This document shows positions 12,086 through 22,157 of a stretch of 64,000 bases of DNA, in pieces (within the stretch, counting starts at the first letter, position 1; every line of letters starts with the position of its first letter). The translations under genes and the position numbers were made by a program. The stretch is from positions 20,703,559-20,767,558 of the forward strand of contig JAJEKV010000017.1 in NCBI GenBank assembly GCA_021234155.1. The letters are read 5' to 3'. Source of the DNA: Isoetes taiwanensis (taxonomy: Eukaryota; Streptophyta; Lycopodiopsida; Isoetales; Isoetaceae). The notes under the pieces are model-generated. The model searched no databases and was not told where the DNA came from. It worked only from the letters and a program-made list of their open reading frames with translations.

Positions 12086-12217
12086 ATGGGTCCTAATTGG
12101 GCTAGGATTACTCAATTTAGGTGATCTAAGGCTGTAATTCTACTAAACTCATCGAGTTAGGCAGAATTGACCCCTTACTTGGTCGATTTGGAGCTGTTTT
12201 GGGCATTTTTGGGCATG

Positions 12218-12283
12218 GTCTCACCACGTTGCCCGGCCCGATTTCTAAAATGTAGAATTACGTCTGGCGGCGGCGTGTGAGAC
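12218..12283. repeat. Leader palindrome, copy 2
   Basis: The outer arms are GTCTCACCACGTTGCCCGG and a GCGGCGTGTGAGAC end. It shares the CCCGATTTCTAAAATGTAGAA core with copy 1 and starts 199 bp from it. Confidence 0.8.
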
Positions 12284-13849
12284 ATCGTCTCAATTTTGCT
12301 CAAAACTCCAATTTAATTAAAAGCGAAGGCTAGGGATCGATATCTTGACCTATTTAAACGGGTTTGACACTTTATTTACACAAAATTTTCTTTATATTAA
12401 CAAAATTTTTTCTGATCATTTACAAGGTTCAAAAGGCGTTCTCCCTTGATGTAATGCGGCAAGATACATATCACGCCTCATGAGGGTAACCCTCTTGGCG
12501 TGCCGTCTGCGGCCGTTGAATCTTCAAAATGTTTCACTAAGTGGGCCCGCCGCCTCTTGCAAACACGGCAACATCATCTAAATACATCGCGGCGCGTAAT
12601 GCGTGTTGTATTCTTGAATGACCCGCGGACCGACGGCTGGGCGGCGCCGTGGAATCGAGGAGTCCGTAACTCTTAAAGGAAGTGGCGGATCTCCTTGAGT
12701 GCCCCTGTCTTCCTCCTGTTTCTTCTTGCTCCGCTTCTTCGGGTGCTTTCGTGGGGGCTTGGGCTTTGGTGGAGGGGCTTTAGTGTGCGGCTCTTAAATC
12801 CCGGTGCCCGCCTTCAATCGTTCTCACCCGGTGCTCACGGTAATAGGTGTTGTAGGCCTCCCACGCCGCCATATATGCGTTGTGCTCCCTCATTCTCTTC
12901 TCATAGACCTTTAAGGGGTCTATCACGCCAAACTTCCGTTCGCGGTGCGTGGGGCCTTGACCCTATCCCACGTTGGAAATGGTGGGGGCCGCCACTGCCC
13001 GCCTCCTCGCTCTTGGGCGATGCGCCGGGTACCTCTTCCTCTCTGACCGGGGGCTTTGAAGAGCTTGCCCCGTGCGCGCCCGACACGTAGTCTTGGTCGG
13101 TCGTCGGTGGTGGGCGGGGTCTCCTCACCCCGGCGGCTCGGCTCGTTGATGACAAGGTTCTCTCGCCCTCTTCCCAACCTTGACCGGCTTCCTCTTGCAC
13201 GCCCTTGATGGCCTTGGCCCTCCTCTTCTTGGATCGTAGCGGCGTCTTCACGACCCTTTGATCTACGCTCGTGGCTCTTTGACGCCATTACTTGTGGCTG
13301 GGCGTCGTTGGTCGGCCTCTTCTTCGGGGTGAGTTCCGGTTTTGCTCCTCCTCTCTTCCCTGCTCCTCCTGTTGGCCTATTTGTTCCCTCTGCTCCTCCC
13401 ACGTGGGTTGGCGTCCCCACGGTGTTGCTCCTGCTGCTCCGCTTCACGCCTCTGCCGTGCACTTTTCGTTGAGGATCTCGTCCATGGCGTCTGTCGGTCG
13501 TCCTCTAAGATCTACGTGGTGGTAGCTCGGTCCGACCCGATTCCTCGCTTCGGCGAAGATCCGTCGGCGTGGAGAAGGCGTTCAGAAAGAATCTGTGAAA
13601 AAGGTAGGGCGGTGGCTGGCTGGAGGATCCGCCGGCTAGGCTTCCTTGCGGTCCGCCGTCGCGGGCCATCATTTTCGGTTCGTCGATTGGAGCTCTGGCG
13701 CCGGAAGATCGCCTTGACAATCTGGCGAAGTTCTCGGGAAGGGCCGGGAAAAATGGGAGGGTCGGTTCTATTTATAGGGCCAATTTTAGGTCAACTTTTA
13801 AACTACCTTTTGGGTTGTCTAAGGCATCTAAAACACCTAATTAAGCAAG
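12284..13849 (-). other. GC-rich island in the gypsy leader with arginine/glycine-rich frames
   Basis: A GC-rich stretch (about 12600-13750) lies between the two palindrome pairs. On the minus strand, the gag strand, it carries open frames of 179 codons (12923-13462) and 71 codons (13505-13720). These include arginine-, glycine- and proline-rich sequence, and a short frame MDEILNEKCTAEA starts near 13485. No domain is recognised. Some plant gypsy elements carry extra leader frames, but I cannot link this one to a known family. It could also be a nested insertion or captured sequence. Confidence 0.45.
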
Positions 13850-13920
13850 GTCTCCTGCGTTGCGCCCAGCCCGATTCCTAGAATCTAGAAACCCCACATC
13901 TGTGACGTGACGTGTGAGAC
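13850..13920. repeat. Leader palindrome, copy 3
   Basis: GTCTCCTGCGTTGCGCCCAG is followed by a CCCGATTCCTAGAATCTAG core and a GACGTGTGAGAC end. The arms are less complementary than in copy 1. Confidence 0.78.
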
Positions 13921-14041
13921 ATGGTGGGGCCCACTATTAAATTAACATGTAACATGCTAAATCTACTAATTCTTAGCTTAAATTTAGAATTATCAAGATA
14001 TTTTTTGTAATTTACAACTTTTTTGGTGTCAAAGTTTGAAT

Positions 14042-14103
14042 GTCTCAGACGTTGCTTGACCCGATTTCTAGAATGTAGAAATCGTCTGTCTGACGTGTGA
14101 GAC
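14042..14103. repeat. Leader palindrome, copy 4
   Basis: GTCTCAGACGTTGCTTGAC is followed by the core CGATTTCTAGAATGTAGAAATCG (itself a near-perfect inverted repeat) and GACGTGTGAGAC. It starts 192 bp from copy 3. Confidence 0.8.
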
Positions 14104-14300
14104 CATCCTACTTTTGGATGTTGGCTCATCAATTTTAGTCTTTTTTACGTTTCTATTCTTTTTCTTGTTACTAGCTTAGCATAAACTACAAAAATGAGAA
14201 AGAAAAAATTTTTTTCTCATTTTTCGAGGTTCGAGGATCCTATCAAGTTAGTGCTCTTTGGGAACATGGCGATGCTTTGCTCTTGGTCTCCAAGAACATA

Positions 14301-14311
14301 GCTCGATACCA
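14301..14311 (-). other. Primer binding site (initiator Met tRNA type)
   Basis: On the minus strand TGGTATCGAGC follows the 5' LTR. It matches the widespread plant primer site TGGTATCAGAGC except for a two-base difference or deletion. Confidence 0.82.
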
Positions 14312-16019
14312 GCGGCGTCCCCTACTGCATTATACGATTGCACTCCACCGTATACAACCAGGAGTTCATCCCCATACCAGACTCGCGTGCCAATGGGGCC
14401 CTCCACATGACACTTTGCAACCGTAGCGGGTTCCGAGTGGGAAGAGTGGAAGGGTCATTGCACCCGATCTCCCTCGGGGCCTACCTAGGCTGGCGAAGCG
14501 TAAACATACATGTCGGTAGCACATACATCAACATCATATGACCATCGCTGAAGGATGGTCCTCCACATATCTGCATAGGCGAAGATCGGCACATCACATA
14601 GGGAATCCTACCCAAGGCTCGGGACAGGGATGGGTGACAAGCTTGGGTCTCGAGTTCATTGCGGAGCAATTCATGGCAATGGATTTGGGCGGCATAAGAA
14701 CATGGCCTAGGGTTGTCCACTCCATCCGCCCCTCCTGTGCACACTTTGCGAGTAGGCTGAAAAGTGTTGGGACTGACGAGTAGCCATGGGATGCATAGCC
14801 AGAGGGGCTATATCTGGGTTACATCTCCCAGTTCGATGGGGCAGGTAGGGATCTCTCCCTCGAGAGATCTACATCTTGACTCAAGGTGACTAGAGGGCCC
14901 TTGCCCGTGTATTGAAGCTTGAACTCAATGGAAGGTCATATTCACCACCCGCAGTGTCGAGCCCATGCCTTGCCTTGCCGCGGTGGCAAGCCATTAGACC
15001 TAGTCACGGTGACCCCCGGAGTACTAACACACCATAGGGGTCGTTCAAGAGTCGAGAACATGAACCTCCTTATAAGCGATCGGTCGGCCCTTCACCCACA
15101 ACCCGGGTGTGGCTCTTGTGCCACAGGCGCATCTACGGTGTGCTAGAGAGGCTACTCTAGGAGCATCAACTACAAAGCTTTAGGTCTCTACCCCCTTCCC
15201 AATACAAGGAGTTCATAGAGATACATCATCCATATACTTCACGAGAGAACTAAAAGAACTAAATCTAATCTATAACATAGAGTTAGGTTCTTTAGTTAGA
15301 ATCGCTATCTAGGGATCTAGAGGAGTGCTATGGCCAATCTAATAGGCTAAACCTCTTGATAAAATGACTAAAACGGGGTTTAGACTATCTAATTGGCCAA
15401 ATACCTGATCCTTGAGGGGCTCCTCCTGACCTGAGCTCGACCATCCTGTTGAGACGCGCGAATCTCGAGGAACTAAGGATGCAATTCTCCCAGGCAGAGT
15501 CTGGGATGCGGTTTTGGCTGTTGAGGCAGCCAAAAAGGAGTTCTAAAGCCCTAAAATCGAAAATTAGGTTAGTTAGGGTTTCCAACCCTATATAGACAAG
15601 AGGGGTGGCTAGGTTTCCAATTATCCCCTTTTGGCATGTGGGATGGTGGTAATGGGCCCACTTGCCTTTAAGGGCTAGGTGGCCAAATGTGCCCACATGG
15701 AAATGTGTGCACCCAAATGTGCTCACATGGAAATGTGTGCACATTAATGAATGTGTACATTGGAAAATGTGCACATTAATTGCACCTATGGGTATGGCCC
15801 ACTTGGCATCAAGTGGCCACATGGAAATGTGTGCCCACATTAATGTGTACATTGGGAAATGTGCACATTAATACTAATGCACATTCTTAGCAAGTTGCCC
15901 CCTAGGGGCTACCCACTTGGCTATCGTTGGCATTACCACGTCAATGGGGGCGGCGGTAATGTGGCGTGGCGTGGCGATACAATATACGCCCCGGGAGTAT
16001 CTGTCTTTGGAACGTCACA
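14312..16019 (-). repeat. 5' LTR of the gypsy element
   Basis: This is the direct-repeat partner of 2702-4393, ending ACGTCACA at 16019. Its other end is slightly altered (GCGGCGTCCCC in place of TGTGACGTCCCC). The differences from the other LTR are mostly short indels. Confidence 0.92.
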
Positions 16020-16024
16020 GAAGT
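16020..16024. repeat. Target-site duplication GAAGT, right copy
   Basis: It is identical to 2697-2701 and directly flanks the terminal CGTCACA of the LTR. Confidence 0.9.
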
Positions 16025-16088
16025 CCTTTTCACTTCCACAAATTCCCAGGCGGTTAACAAAGCCTTCCTCTGTCCGCTTCACTGCCAT
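16020..16088 (-). pseudogene. 5' coding piece of the host locus split by the gypsy element
   Basis: On the minus strand an ATG at 16088 opens MAVKRTEEGFVNRLGICGSEKDF, which runs straight into the insertion site. Removing the element and one target copy joins it to 2696, giving LFKKPN and a stop. A one-base shift would instead continue into the EAQLATVNL frame described at 2464-2688. Whether this is one exon or two, and whether the start is right, cannot be settled from the sequence. Confidence 0.35.
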
Positions 16089-16140
16089 GGACTACTAGAG
16101 CAAAGCAATAGCAAGGTCAGACAGGAATTATACAAGCAAA

Positions 16141-16206
16141 ATAGTAGAGTCGGAAAGAACTTGCAGAAGGCAAATAGTAGAGTCGGAAAGAACTTGCAGA
16201 AGAAAA
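16141..16206. repeat. Tandem duplication, 33-bp unit, two copies
   Basis: ATAGTAGAGTCGGAAAGAAC plus TTGCAGAAG occurs twice in succession, with the copies differing only at the end. Confidence 0.9.
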
Positions 16207-16803
16207 CTCCTGTCAAAACATGATCGGCACTAAAACTTGGGTCTGTCAAAACCGTAAAAATCTCAACGAACAGAAAACTTATGCTGGCCCTAGTGCATGC
16301 GAAACCAGAATCTCCACAAGAGCCGATTTCAAGATGAATAAGCCACAAGCATCCGATTAACAAGCAACTATGGTTACGGGACGGCCTTTTTGTGCAAAAG
16401 AAGTGAAGAAGGACCAAAAACCGCAGGGGACGAATCCAGGAATGCCGAAATTGATAGACGATTGTTGAGACCACACCTTTGGGGATTATTAACAGTCGAT
16501 CCTCAAAGCCAACTGACAAAAAATAGCCGAAAACGAAAACCCCAAGGTAAACACCTAAATGCCAGAGGAAATAAAACAGCTGTGCAAGCAAGGCCGGAAG
16601 TGGTGCAGGCTAACTTGGGGCGGCCCAAACGAACCAGCAAGAAACCTAAAAAATGGAAGAAAACAAAGAGGGGTGAAGTCGCCAAGGCACAAAGAAGGAG
16701 ATAGAAATGGGAAACACAGGCAGAGAGACGGTGGGTGGGTGGGAAGATCAAGGCTAAAACCAGTGCTCAAGGAGATGCAGATGAGCTGATGAAGGAAAAA
16801 TAA

Positions 16804-16891
16804 CGAGAAGATGGGTGTATAAAGAGATGAAACCCTAACTGACTCAAGATCTATGTGGCAATGGTTTTGAGAATACCATTTTGTTTGCCTT
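16804..16891. repeat. Duplicated segment, copy 2 (matches 1-88)
   Basis: Near-identical to the window start. After GAGAATACCATTT the two copies diverge completely, TGTTTGCC here and the palindrome arm in copy 1. Confidence 0.75.
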
Positions 16892-17040
16892 GAATTTCAC
16901 GTATTTGATTGCTTTTAATGCAGGCTGCCCATGTGCCCCAGAGAAAAGATTAAGACTAATAAGCAAGACATTAATTGGAAAGTGTTTGAAACGGTAAATC
17001 TATTTTAAATTTTGCCGTATTTTAAGTTAGTAAATAGAGA

Positions 17041-18714
17041 GGGTGAACTAAAGCTCACTTCATTGTTACAGCAAGAAGTTCGAAACAAGAAGACTAGGAT
17101 TTGTAAAAACCTGCAAAGGTTACAAAATTGGCATACAAATCAGGTTCTCCTTTTGAATTTCATTAGCATGCAACTAAAACTTTGAAGAGCTTTGTTCCAC
17201 ATAATTACAAAGCTCATTGACAAGTCAAACAATTCAAGCAATCTTTGACAACACTTCACATGATACTATTGTCTCTGTGATAGATTTTGCAGCGAACTAT
17301 GGATTCAAAATTCAACAGGAAGCTCAATCCTATAATTGGCATACTGATCAAGTATCCATTCTTGTACACATCACTTATAGGAGAATGAGAGAAAGAATGG
17401 CAGAAGAAAGACAAAAGAAGGAAGAAGATAAAAAAGAGACTAAAATAAAAATTGTTGCAAAAGAGAAAAGAAAAGACTCCTTGAGAGGAATTGTGAAGGA
17501 TTCTCATTTTTATATATGTGATGATAAAACTCATGATACTGAGTTTATCCAGCATTGTTTCCAAAATCATGCAGAGTGGCTATAGTCTATGGGAATTAGC
17601 CATAGTAAATATGTTTTTTGGAGTGATGGCTGTTCTTCGCGGTTTAAGTCCTCATGACCATTTCACTTCCTAGGCAGATTTCACAAACGTGTTGAAAAGG
17701 ACATTGTCCAAATTTTTTTTGCTAGCTCATATGGAAAAGGTAAACAAGATGGTGCTGGAGCTGTCATCGAAATGATTCTAACAAAGAAACCGATGAAACT
17801 TAATGGAAAATATTGCAGTGTGCAAAGGAGGTGGTCGCATTTCTTAGTTGGCACTTCAGCAACAATCCAACTGATTAAGGTAAACTTCAATGGTCAATTT
17901 TTTTTCTTTGAAAGACGTGTAACATGATGTTTATTGCCAGGACTTGGGCACTTAAAGCACCTGAGTAAACATTGTGTTAGCAATTAACGGCATGAAACTA
18001 GGAATTGTTGGTAGATTGTGGTTGTTTCTTGTCCAGTCCATGATGTAACACGTGATTTCTCTCATTTAAAAATTTTATTTTCTTTTATTTCTATTCGTTT
18101 ATATCGATCATCTTCAACTATTTCAGCACCTGCAGCATTTACAACACATGGCACTTGTGTAGGTACTTTTGGGAAATTGTTTCCTTAAATGTAGACAGAT
18201 TTGAGAGATTTGACTGTCATATTTTGAAAGGAACACGCAACTCCATTGCATAAGACCATAAGGACAGCACTTTAGAGATAGCTTATAGACCTCTCTCATG
18301 TTTTTGTGAGAATTCTGTTCAATTTAAATGGGACTCATGCAGTTTAAATAGAACTCATGTAGCGCCAATTCTCGTATTGAAAGTTGGGAAACTACTGAAC
18401 TAAAGCTGAAGGATCATAAAGCAACATATGATGCTACTAATGAGGACTTGCAGATAGAAGATGAGAATGATGATGAAGACTATGACATAGCTAGTTCTAT
18501 GGTAGAGGTAGGAGATAACTTTGATGTCAATGCAGAAAAAGGTAATGAAGAGGGGGTAGATTTTTATGTATTGAAATGCAGAGAAGCAAAGAACACTTTC
18601 TTCGAATATTATGTAGATGAATGGGGAAATGTATTTAGAGTTGAATCTGTTATTGTCTTAGGACATAACTATAAACAGGTAGGTGTCCTCAAATTTGAAC
18701 TATTGGATGACTAA
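17041..18714 (+). pseudogene. Transposase-like protein of an uncharacterised plant transposon family, decayed
   Basis: Plus-strand fragments in order are LLQQEVRNKKTRICKNLQRL (about 17066), a 122-codon frame at 17217-17585 with SVIDFAANYGFKIQ and WHTDQVSILVHITY, then after a stop FWSDGCSSRFKS (about 17620) and ASSYGKGKQDGAGA (about 17723). A C-terminal frame at 18448-18714 contains EGVDFYVLKCREAKNTF. I recognise this as a protein family widespread in plant and animal transposons, with conserved DFAENY, SDG and HGKG..D blocks. The three aspartates in those blocks could be a DDE/D-type catalytic set, which is inference. Stops, and a 560-bp gap without coding sense before the C-terminus, show it is inactive or contains an intron. 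Confidence 0.6.
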
Positions 18715-19232
18715 CCTGTAGCTAGTGTGTACAGCCACCTTGTGAGATTAGCTAACTTTGAAATGACTGTAGATGACAAGGATTCTAGCTTGTATACTTG
18801 ATGAAGATACATGCCAATAAATTATATGTAGCCTCCCAAACTCGACCTAAATTCACTATTCATTTGGTATTGAGTACTGTTCATTTGGTATGACTCAAAC
18901 ATCATTCATAGTTTGACTGGATAAAGCAGAAAAATTGGAAAGAAATGAAATCAATGGAAAGAAATGAAATTGAGGTGCTTATAACCGAATTTGATATTGA
19001 GAATGAAATGTACAAAACTGCGGCATTTAATTTCCTGAATTACATATCAAAATTGTAGCATATCTGCTTATCACTGTATCAATATATAACGATGTACAAA
19101 AACTGCGGGAAACCTCTAAGTAATGAAGTAAGTAAAGATGTGTCCTAAAGTTTGAAGATCTGTAGTGAACATATATATCCTTGATCAACTTTTGAAATTT
19201 ATCCCTCTATCCTGAACTTTGAAAAGTTTCCC

Positions 19233-21012
19233 TTAAACATTCCAGTGACCATTGCAATAGGCTTTCAACAATTCCATTATTTCCTCCTCCAAAGTAAAAT
19301 CTGCCATGGTTTTTAGAATCTTGAGTGCCTCCTTTGTGTATTGCTCTGGTTTACAATGTGTCTTGAGAATGTGAGAGAAATCATCAACACATGCCACATC
19401 CCTGATCAATGGCAAGAGTTGTTCCAAGATAGAACCATCTGCATCCAAATTGAACTCAGGTATCATAATAAATGTGAAAGATGGAGAAGCAAATGTTCTG
19501 AATATTATCATCCAACAATATGCAACTCCCCTCATATTGTGGGTATTCTTTAAAAATCCTACACAATAGTTTCAAATACAATGGTTTATTAGATCTAATT
19601 GGCCACTTGAAAGGCATCTCTAAGCAATGAGACTGGTCCCACGAAACACAGTCGTGTCTGATAACTGGTGTTATCACATCCACAACCATTCCAATTCACA
19701 TTGTTCATGGATGGCCAGATTTCTATATCCAAATCTACCATTGCTGCCTTAAAAAATCTCAATATTCAGGCCTCAACACAACCAATTTCCTGCTTGTTTT
19801 TATAATCCACAACCTATTGTCCACAGGTACAAAACTGTTCCTGTTGTATGTCCTCACTAAAATATCATTCACATCTAAAACAAGAAGTTTCCTCTTCAAA
19901 GAGAACCGCGCTATATATCTATCATTCAAAAAACATAAAATAAATACAAACACAAACATAAACACAAAGGAAGGTCTCAGATTCGACCTTTTTCCCTTTT
20001 TCAGTTGCCTCTTCTTCATCCACATGTGCCACTTTTTCTAGTTCTTCTCCCACCATTTTATTGACTTGAACAATTTCCTGATCAATGGCAGTAGTCTCCA
20101 TATCTTCAGCCAATGCCCTTCTCTTAAAATTGTACTTCCTTACAATGGTAGGCTTCTTTGTCTTCTTGATAATTTTGTTTTTAGTTTTTACAACTTCAAC
20201 ATCTTTCCTTTTCCTTTTGGTAGCTGCTTTCTTCTCTCTCACTGGTGTACTTTCTACAATCTTTTACTTCCCATTGACTTCTTTAGAGCATGATTTCTCA
20301 TTCTTTTCTGTAGCTGAGTCATTATCACCTACCAAATCCTTATCCTCGCGAGCCACTTTTTTTTTTTCAGTAATTGCTCTTTTTCTTAACATTGTTTTAG
20401 GGTTCAACAATGCATCCTTCAGCACTTTTGCAGATACAGAAGGTGGCACATAATCTTTACTAGCACAGTTACACTTAATAGGTGAAGATTGCTGGTTTAG
20501 AGGTGAGTTCAATACATGATCCAATTGTGCTGATAGAAAACCCTTTGTCTGTGTAGGTACATTTTCCAACTTTGTCTCTGCTGTCACATTCATGCCAAGC
20601 TCATGAAATAAATCTGGATGAATCGTAGAATCAAATACCTTCCATTTACCTTTATTTAATAAGGTTGCACAAGCTAGATGGTACTCATGACCACAACTCA
20701 GAACCAAAGACAACTTGTACCTATCATGGAAAATTAGGCCACAAGCACAACAAGTAACAAAGTTTGATTCTTTGAGAGTCTTCTCTTGATAGTATTGATG
20801 CAAATTTGATTATTAGTCACATTCTTCTATTCCGTAAGATGGATAAGATTACCTCTCAGGCCTAATATTTTACCATCCTTCTCCTTGATCTCAAATTCTA
20901 GGGTGCTCCTCCTCATAGTACGTGCTTCTGTAGTTTGAGACTTGAAAAGCTTCTTGAGCCCGTTTAAGTAATATGTCTCCATGGTTAGTGTTTGATCCAA
21001 CTCTTTCAGCAA
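19233..21012 (-). pseudogene. FCP1/NIF-phosphatase-like protein with zinc finger, decayed
   Basis: Reading minus from 21012: a coiled-coil-like piece; a 179-codon frame (20803-20264) with CCACGLIFHDRYK and LSCGHEYHLAC, a RING/PHD-like C-x2-C and C-x-H-x2-H-x2-C pattern; a lysine-rich, nuclear-localisation-like stretch (KKAATKRKRK); then KRKLLVLDVNDILVRTY at about 19900. After frame changes come VDLDIEIWPSMNNVN, WDQSHC, NKPLYLKLL, a DDN block and FIMIPEFNLDADGSILEQLL. These blocks match the FCP1-homology (HAD) phosphatase fold. The usual DxDxT/V is DVNDI here, so the second aspartate is missing, as in some non-catalytic plant relatives. Several stops and frameshifts break it. It converges on the transposase-like gene at 17.0-18.7 kb; whether both belong to one element is unknown. 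Confidence 0.55.
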
Positions 21013-21327
21013 ATCACCATCTCCATTTTCTACCTGTAATTTATTGAGGTCTTCAAATCCTCAACTTTCTTTCTGCTCTGTTCAATCTCGAGAGCCACGT
21101 CTGATTACGGGCGGCCTGACACATCAGCATGAGTCTTCCAAGACATGGAAAGACGCCTTTCACGCGCCGAACCCGCATCGGCCAAGCAGGACCGCACAGA
21201 GCGGCACTTGGTAGATGCGGCGGCCTTTTCTGCACCTTCTCGCATTGTGGCTGATCACGGGCGGCCTGCCACATCACCACACGTCTTGGAGGACATTAGG
21301 ATATGGTTTCCATGCCATATCCCCGCA

Positions 21328-21795
21328 CATTAATGAACACAACCATTGAGTCCAACACATTTAAATCAAAATCCCCCTTAGACCCCCTTTGGTTTGGGTG
21401 CATATTCACACGGGGGGTGACGTAGGGCAGCGAGAGCCCTTATAATTATATTTTGCACGTACAAAATCAACACCATATGTATAGTATTTTGCTTGAAATC
21501 TTATAGTATTTTCCAAATCTTGTTATACAGTATAGCAAATTTTGTACTTGCATACCCCACAAACGAGGAACTTTACATACGGTGTAGATTAAGGAATAAG
21601 GGATGAATATGCCTATCCAACAGCTCTCGTTGCCCGGAGTCACCCCCCGTGTGAATATGCACCCAAACCAAAGGGGGTCTAAGGGGGATTTTAATTTAAA
21701 TGTGTTGGACTCAATGGTTGTGTTCATTAATGTTAATGGTAGTCATGTGTTGGTGGTTATACTAAAAAAAATTTTTGGGCCCTTCGGGCCCTAAA
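21328..21795. mobile_element. Foldback/MITE element, family A, copy 1
   Basis: The left arm (21328-about 21438) and right arm (about 21621-21732) are inverted copies containing CATTAATGAACACAACCATT, CCCCCTTAGACCCCCTTTGG and TGGGTGCATATTCACACGGG. The right arm continues to a GGGCCCTTCGGGCCC hairpin at 21777-21791 that the left arm lacks. The same arm sequence occurs at 33434-34249. No coding capacity is present, so it would be non-autonomous. Confidence 0.8.
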
Positions 21796-21852
21796 AAAGC
21801 AAACATACGTAAAAACATGTAAAACATGCAAAACTCCTATGATTTTCTTTCT

Positions 21853-21927
21853 AACCTTCAACCTCTCTCACTCTTGCAACAATGCTATATAACCTTCAAC
21901 CTCTCTCACTCTTGCAACAATGTATAG
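21853..21927. repeat. Tandem duplication, 38-bp unit
   Basis: AACCTTCAACCTCTCTCACT followed by CTTGCAACAATG occurs twice in a row. The rest of 21796-22157 shows no gene. Confidence 0.85.
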
Positions 21928-22157
21928 CAGTCTAAGTTCTGCAACTATATGTAGCAATCTAGAAACATATACCATGGAATTAAAAAGAGGGAATATTTTG
22001 TTATGCAAGCCATGAGAACACCTTGGACAACCCAAGCCACTCACATTGCAGAATGTGACATGTGAATCCTGCTATAGTAACACCATACACAAAGAACTCG
22101 AGTAACATCTAGCAATAAACCCATTCGATCATTGGTACATAAATGACTCAATTTATA

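Larger units (their letters stand above)
2702..16019 (-). mobile_element. Complete Ty3/gypsy LTR retrotransposon, 13.3 kb, frameshifted
   Basis: The element is bounded by about 1.7-kb direct LTRs (2702-4393 and 14312-16019) and a perfect GAAGT target duplication. On the minus strand the order is 5' LTR, methionine-tRNA-type primer binding site, a 2.6-kb leader, gag-like region, protease, reverse transcriptase/RNase H, integrase, polypurine tract and 3' LTR. Protease, RT, RNase H, then integrase is the Ty3/gypsy order. All domains are recognisable but interrupted by many short indels, so no continuous polyprotein exists in this sequence. The element is larger than most plant gypsy elements, mainly because of the long leader. 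It sits inside an unidentified minus-strand host locus. The LTRs are very similar in substitutions, which suggests a fairly young insertion if the indels are partly artefacts. Confidence 0.92.
16089..16891 (-). promoter_or_regulatory. Possible 5' UTR and promoter of the split locus
   Basis: On the minus strand, pyrimidine-rich sequence with a TTAGGGTTTCATCTC telo-box-like element precedes the candidate ATG at 16088. It looks like the leader of a plant housekeeping gene. Its distal 88 bp are duplicated at 1-88. The minus-strand 170-codon open frame here (16079-16591) is hydrophobic and probably non-coding. Confidence 0.35.

Noticed and set aside
12695-13881. Plus-strand open frames up to 179 codons in the GC-rich island
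   Set aside because: High GC lowers stop-codon frequency on both strands; the leucine/serine-rich plus frames have no motif and oppose the element's transcription direction.
16079-16591. 170-codon minus-strand hydrophobic frame
   Set aside because: Pyrimidine-rich leader-like DNA naturally encodes Phe/Leu/Ser stretches; it contains a 33-bp tandem repeat and no plausible protein family.
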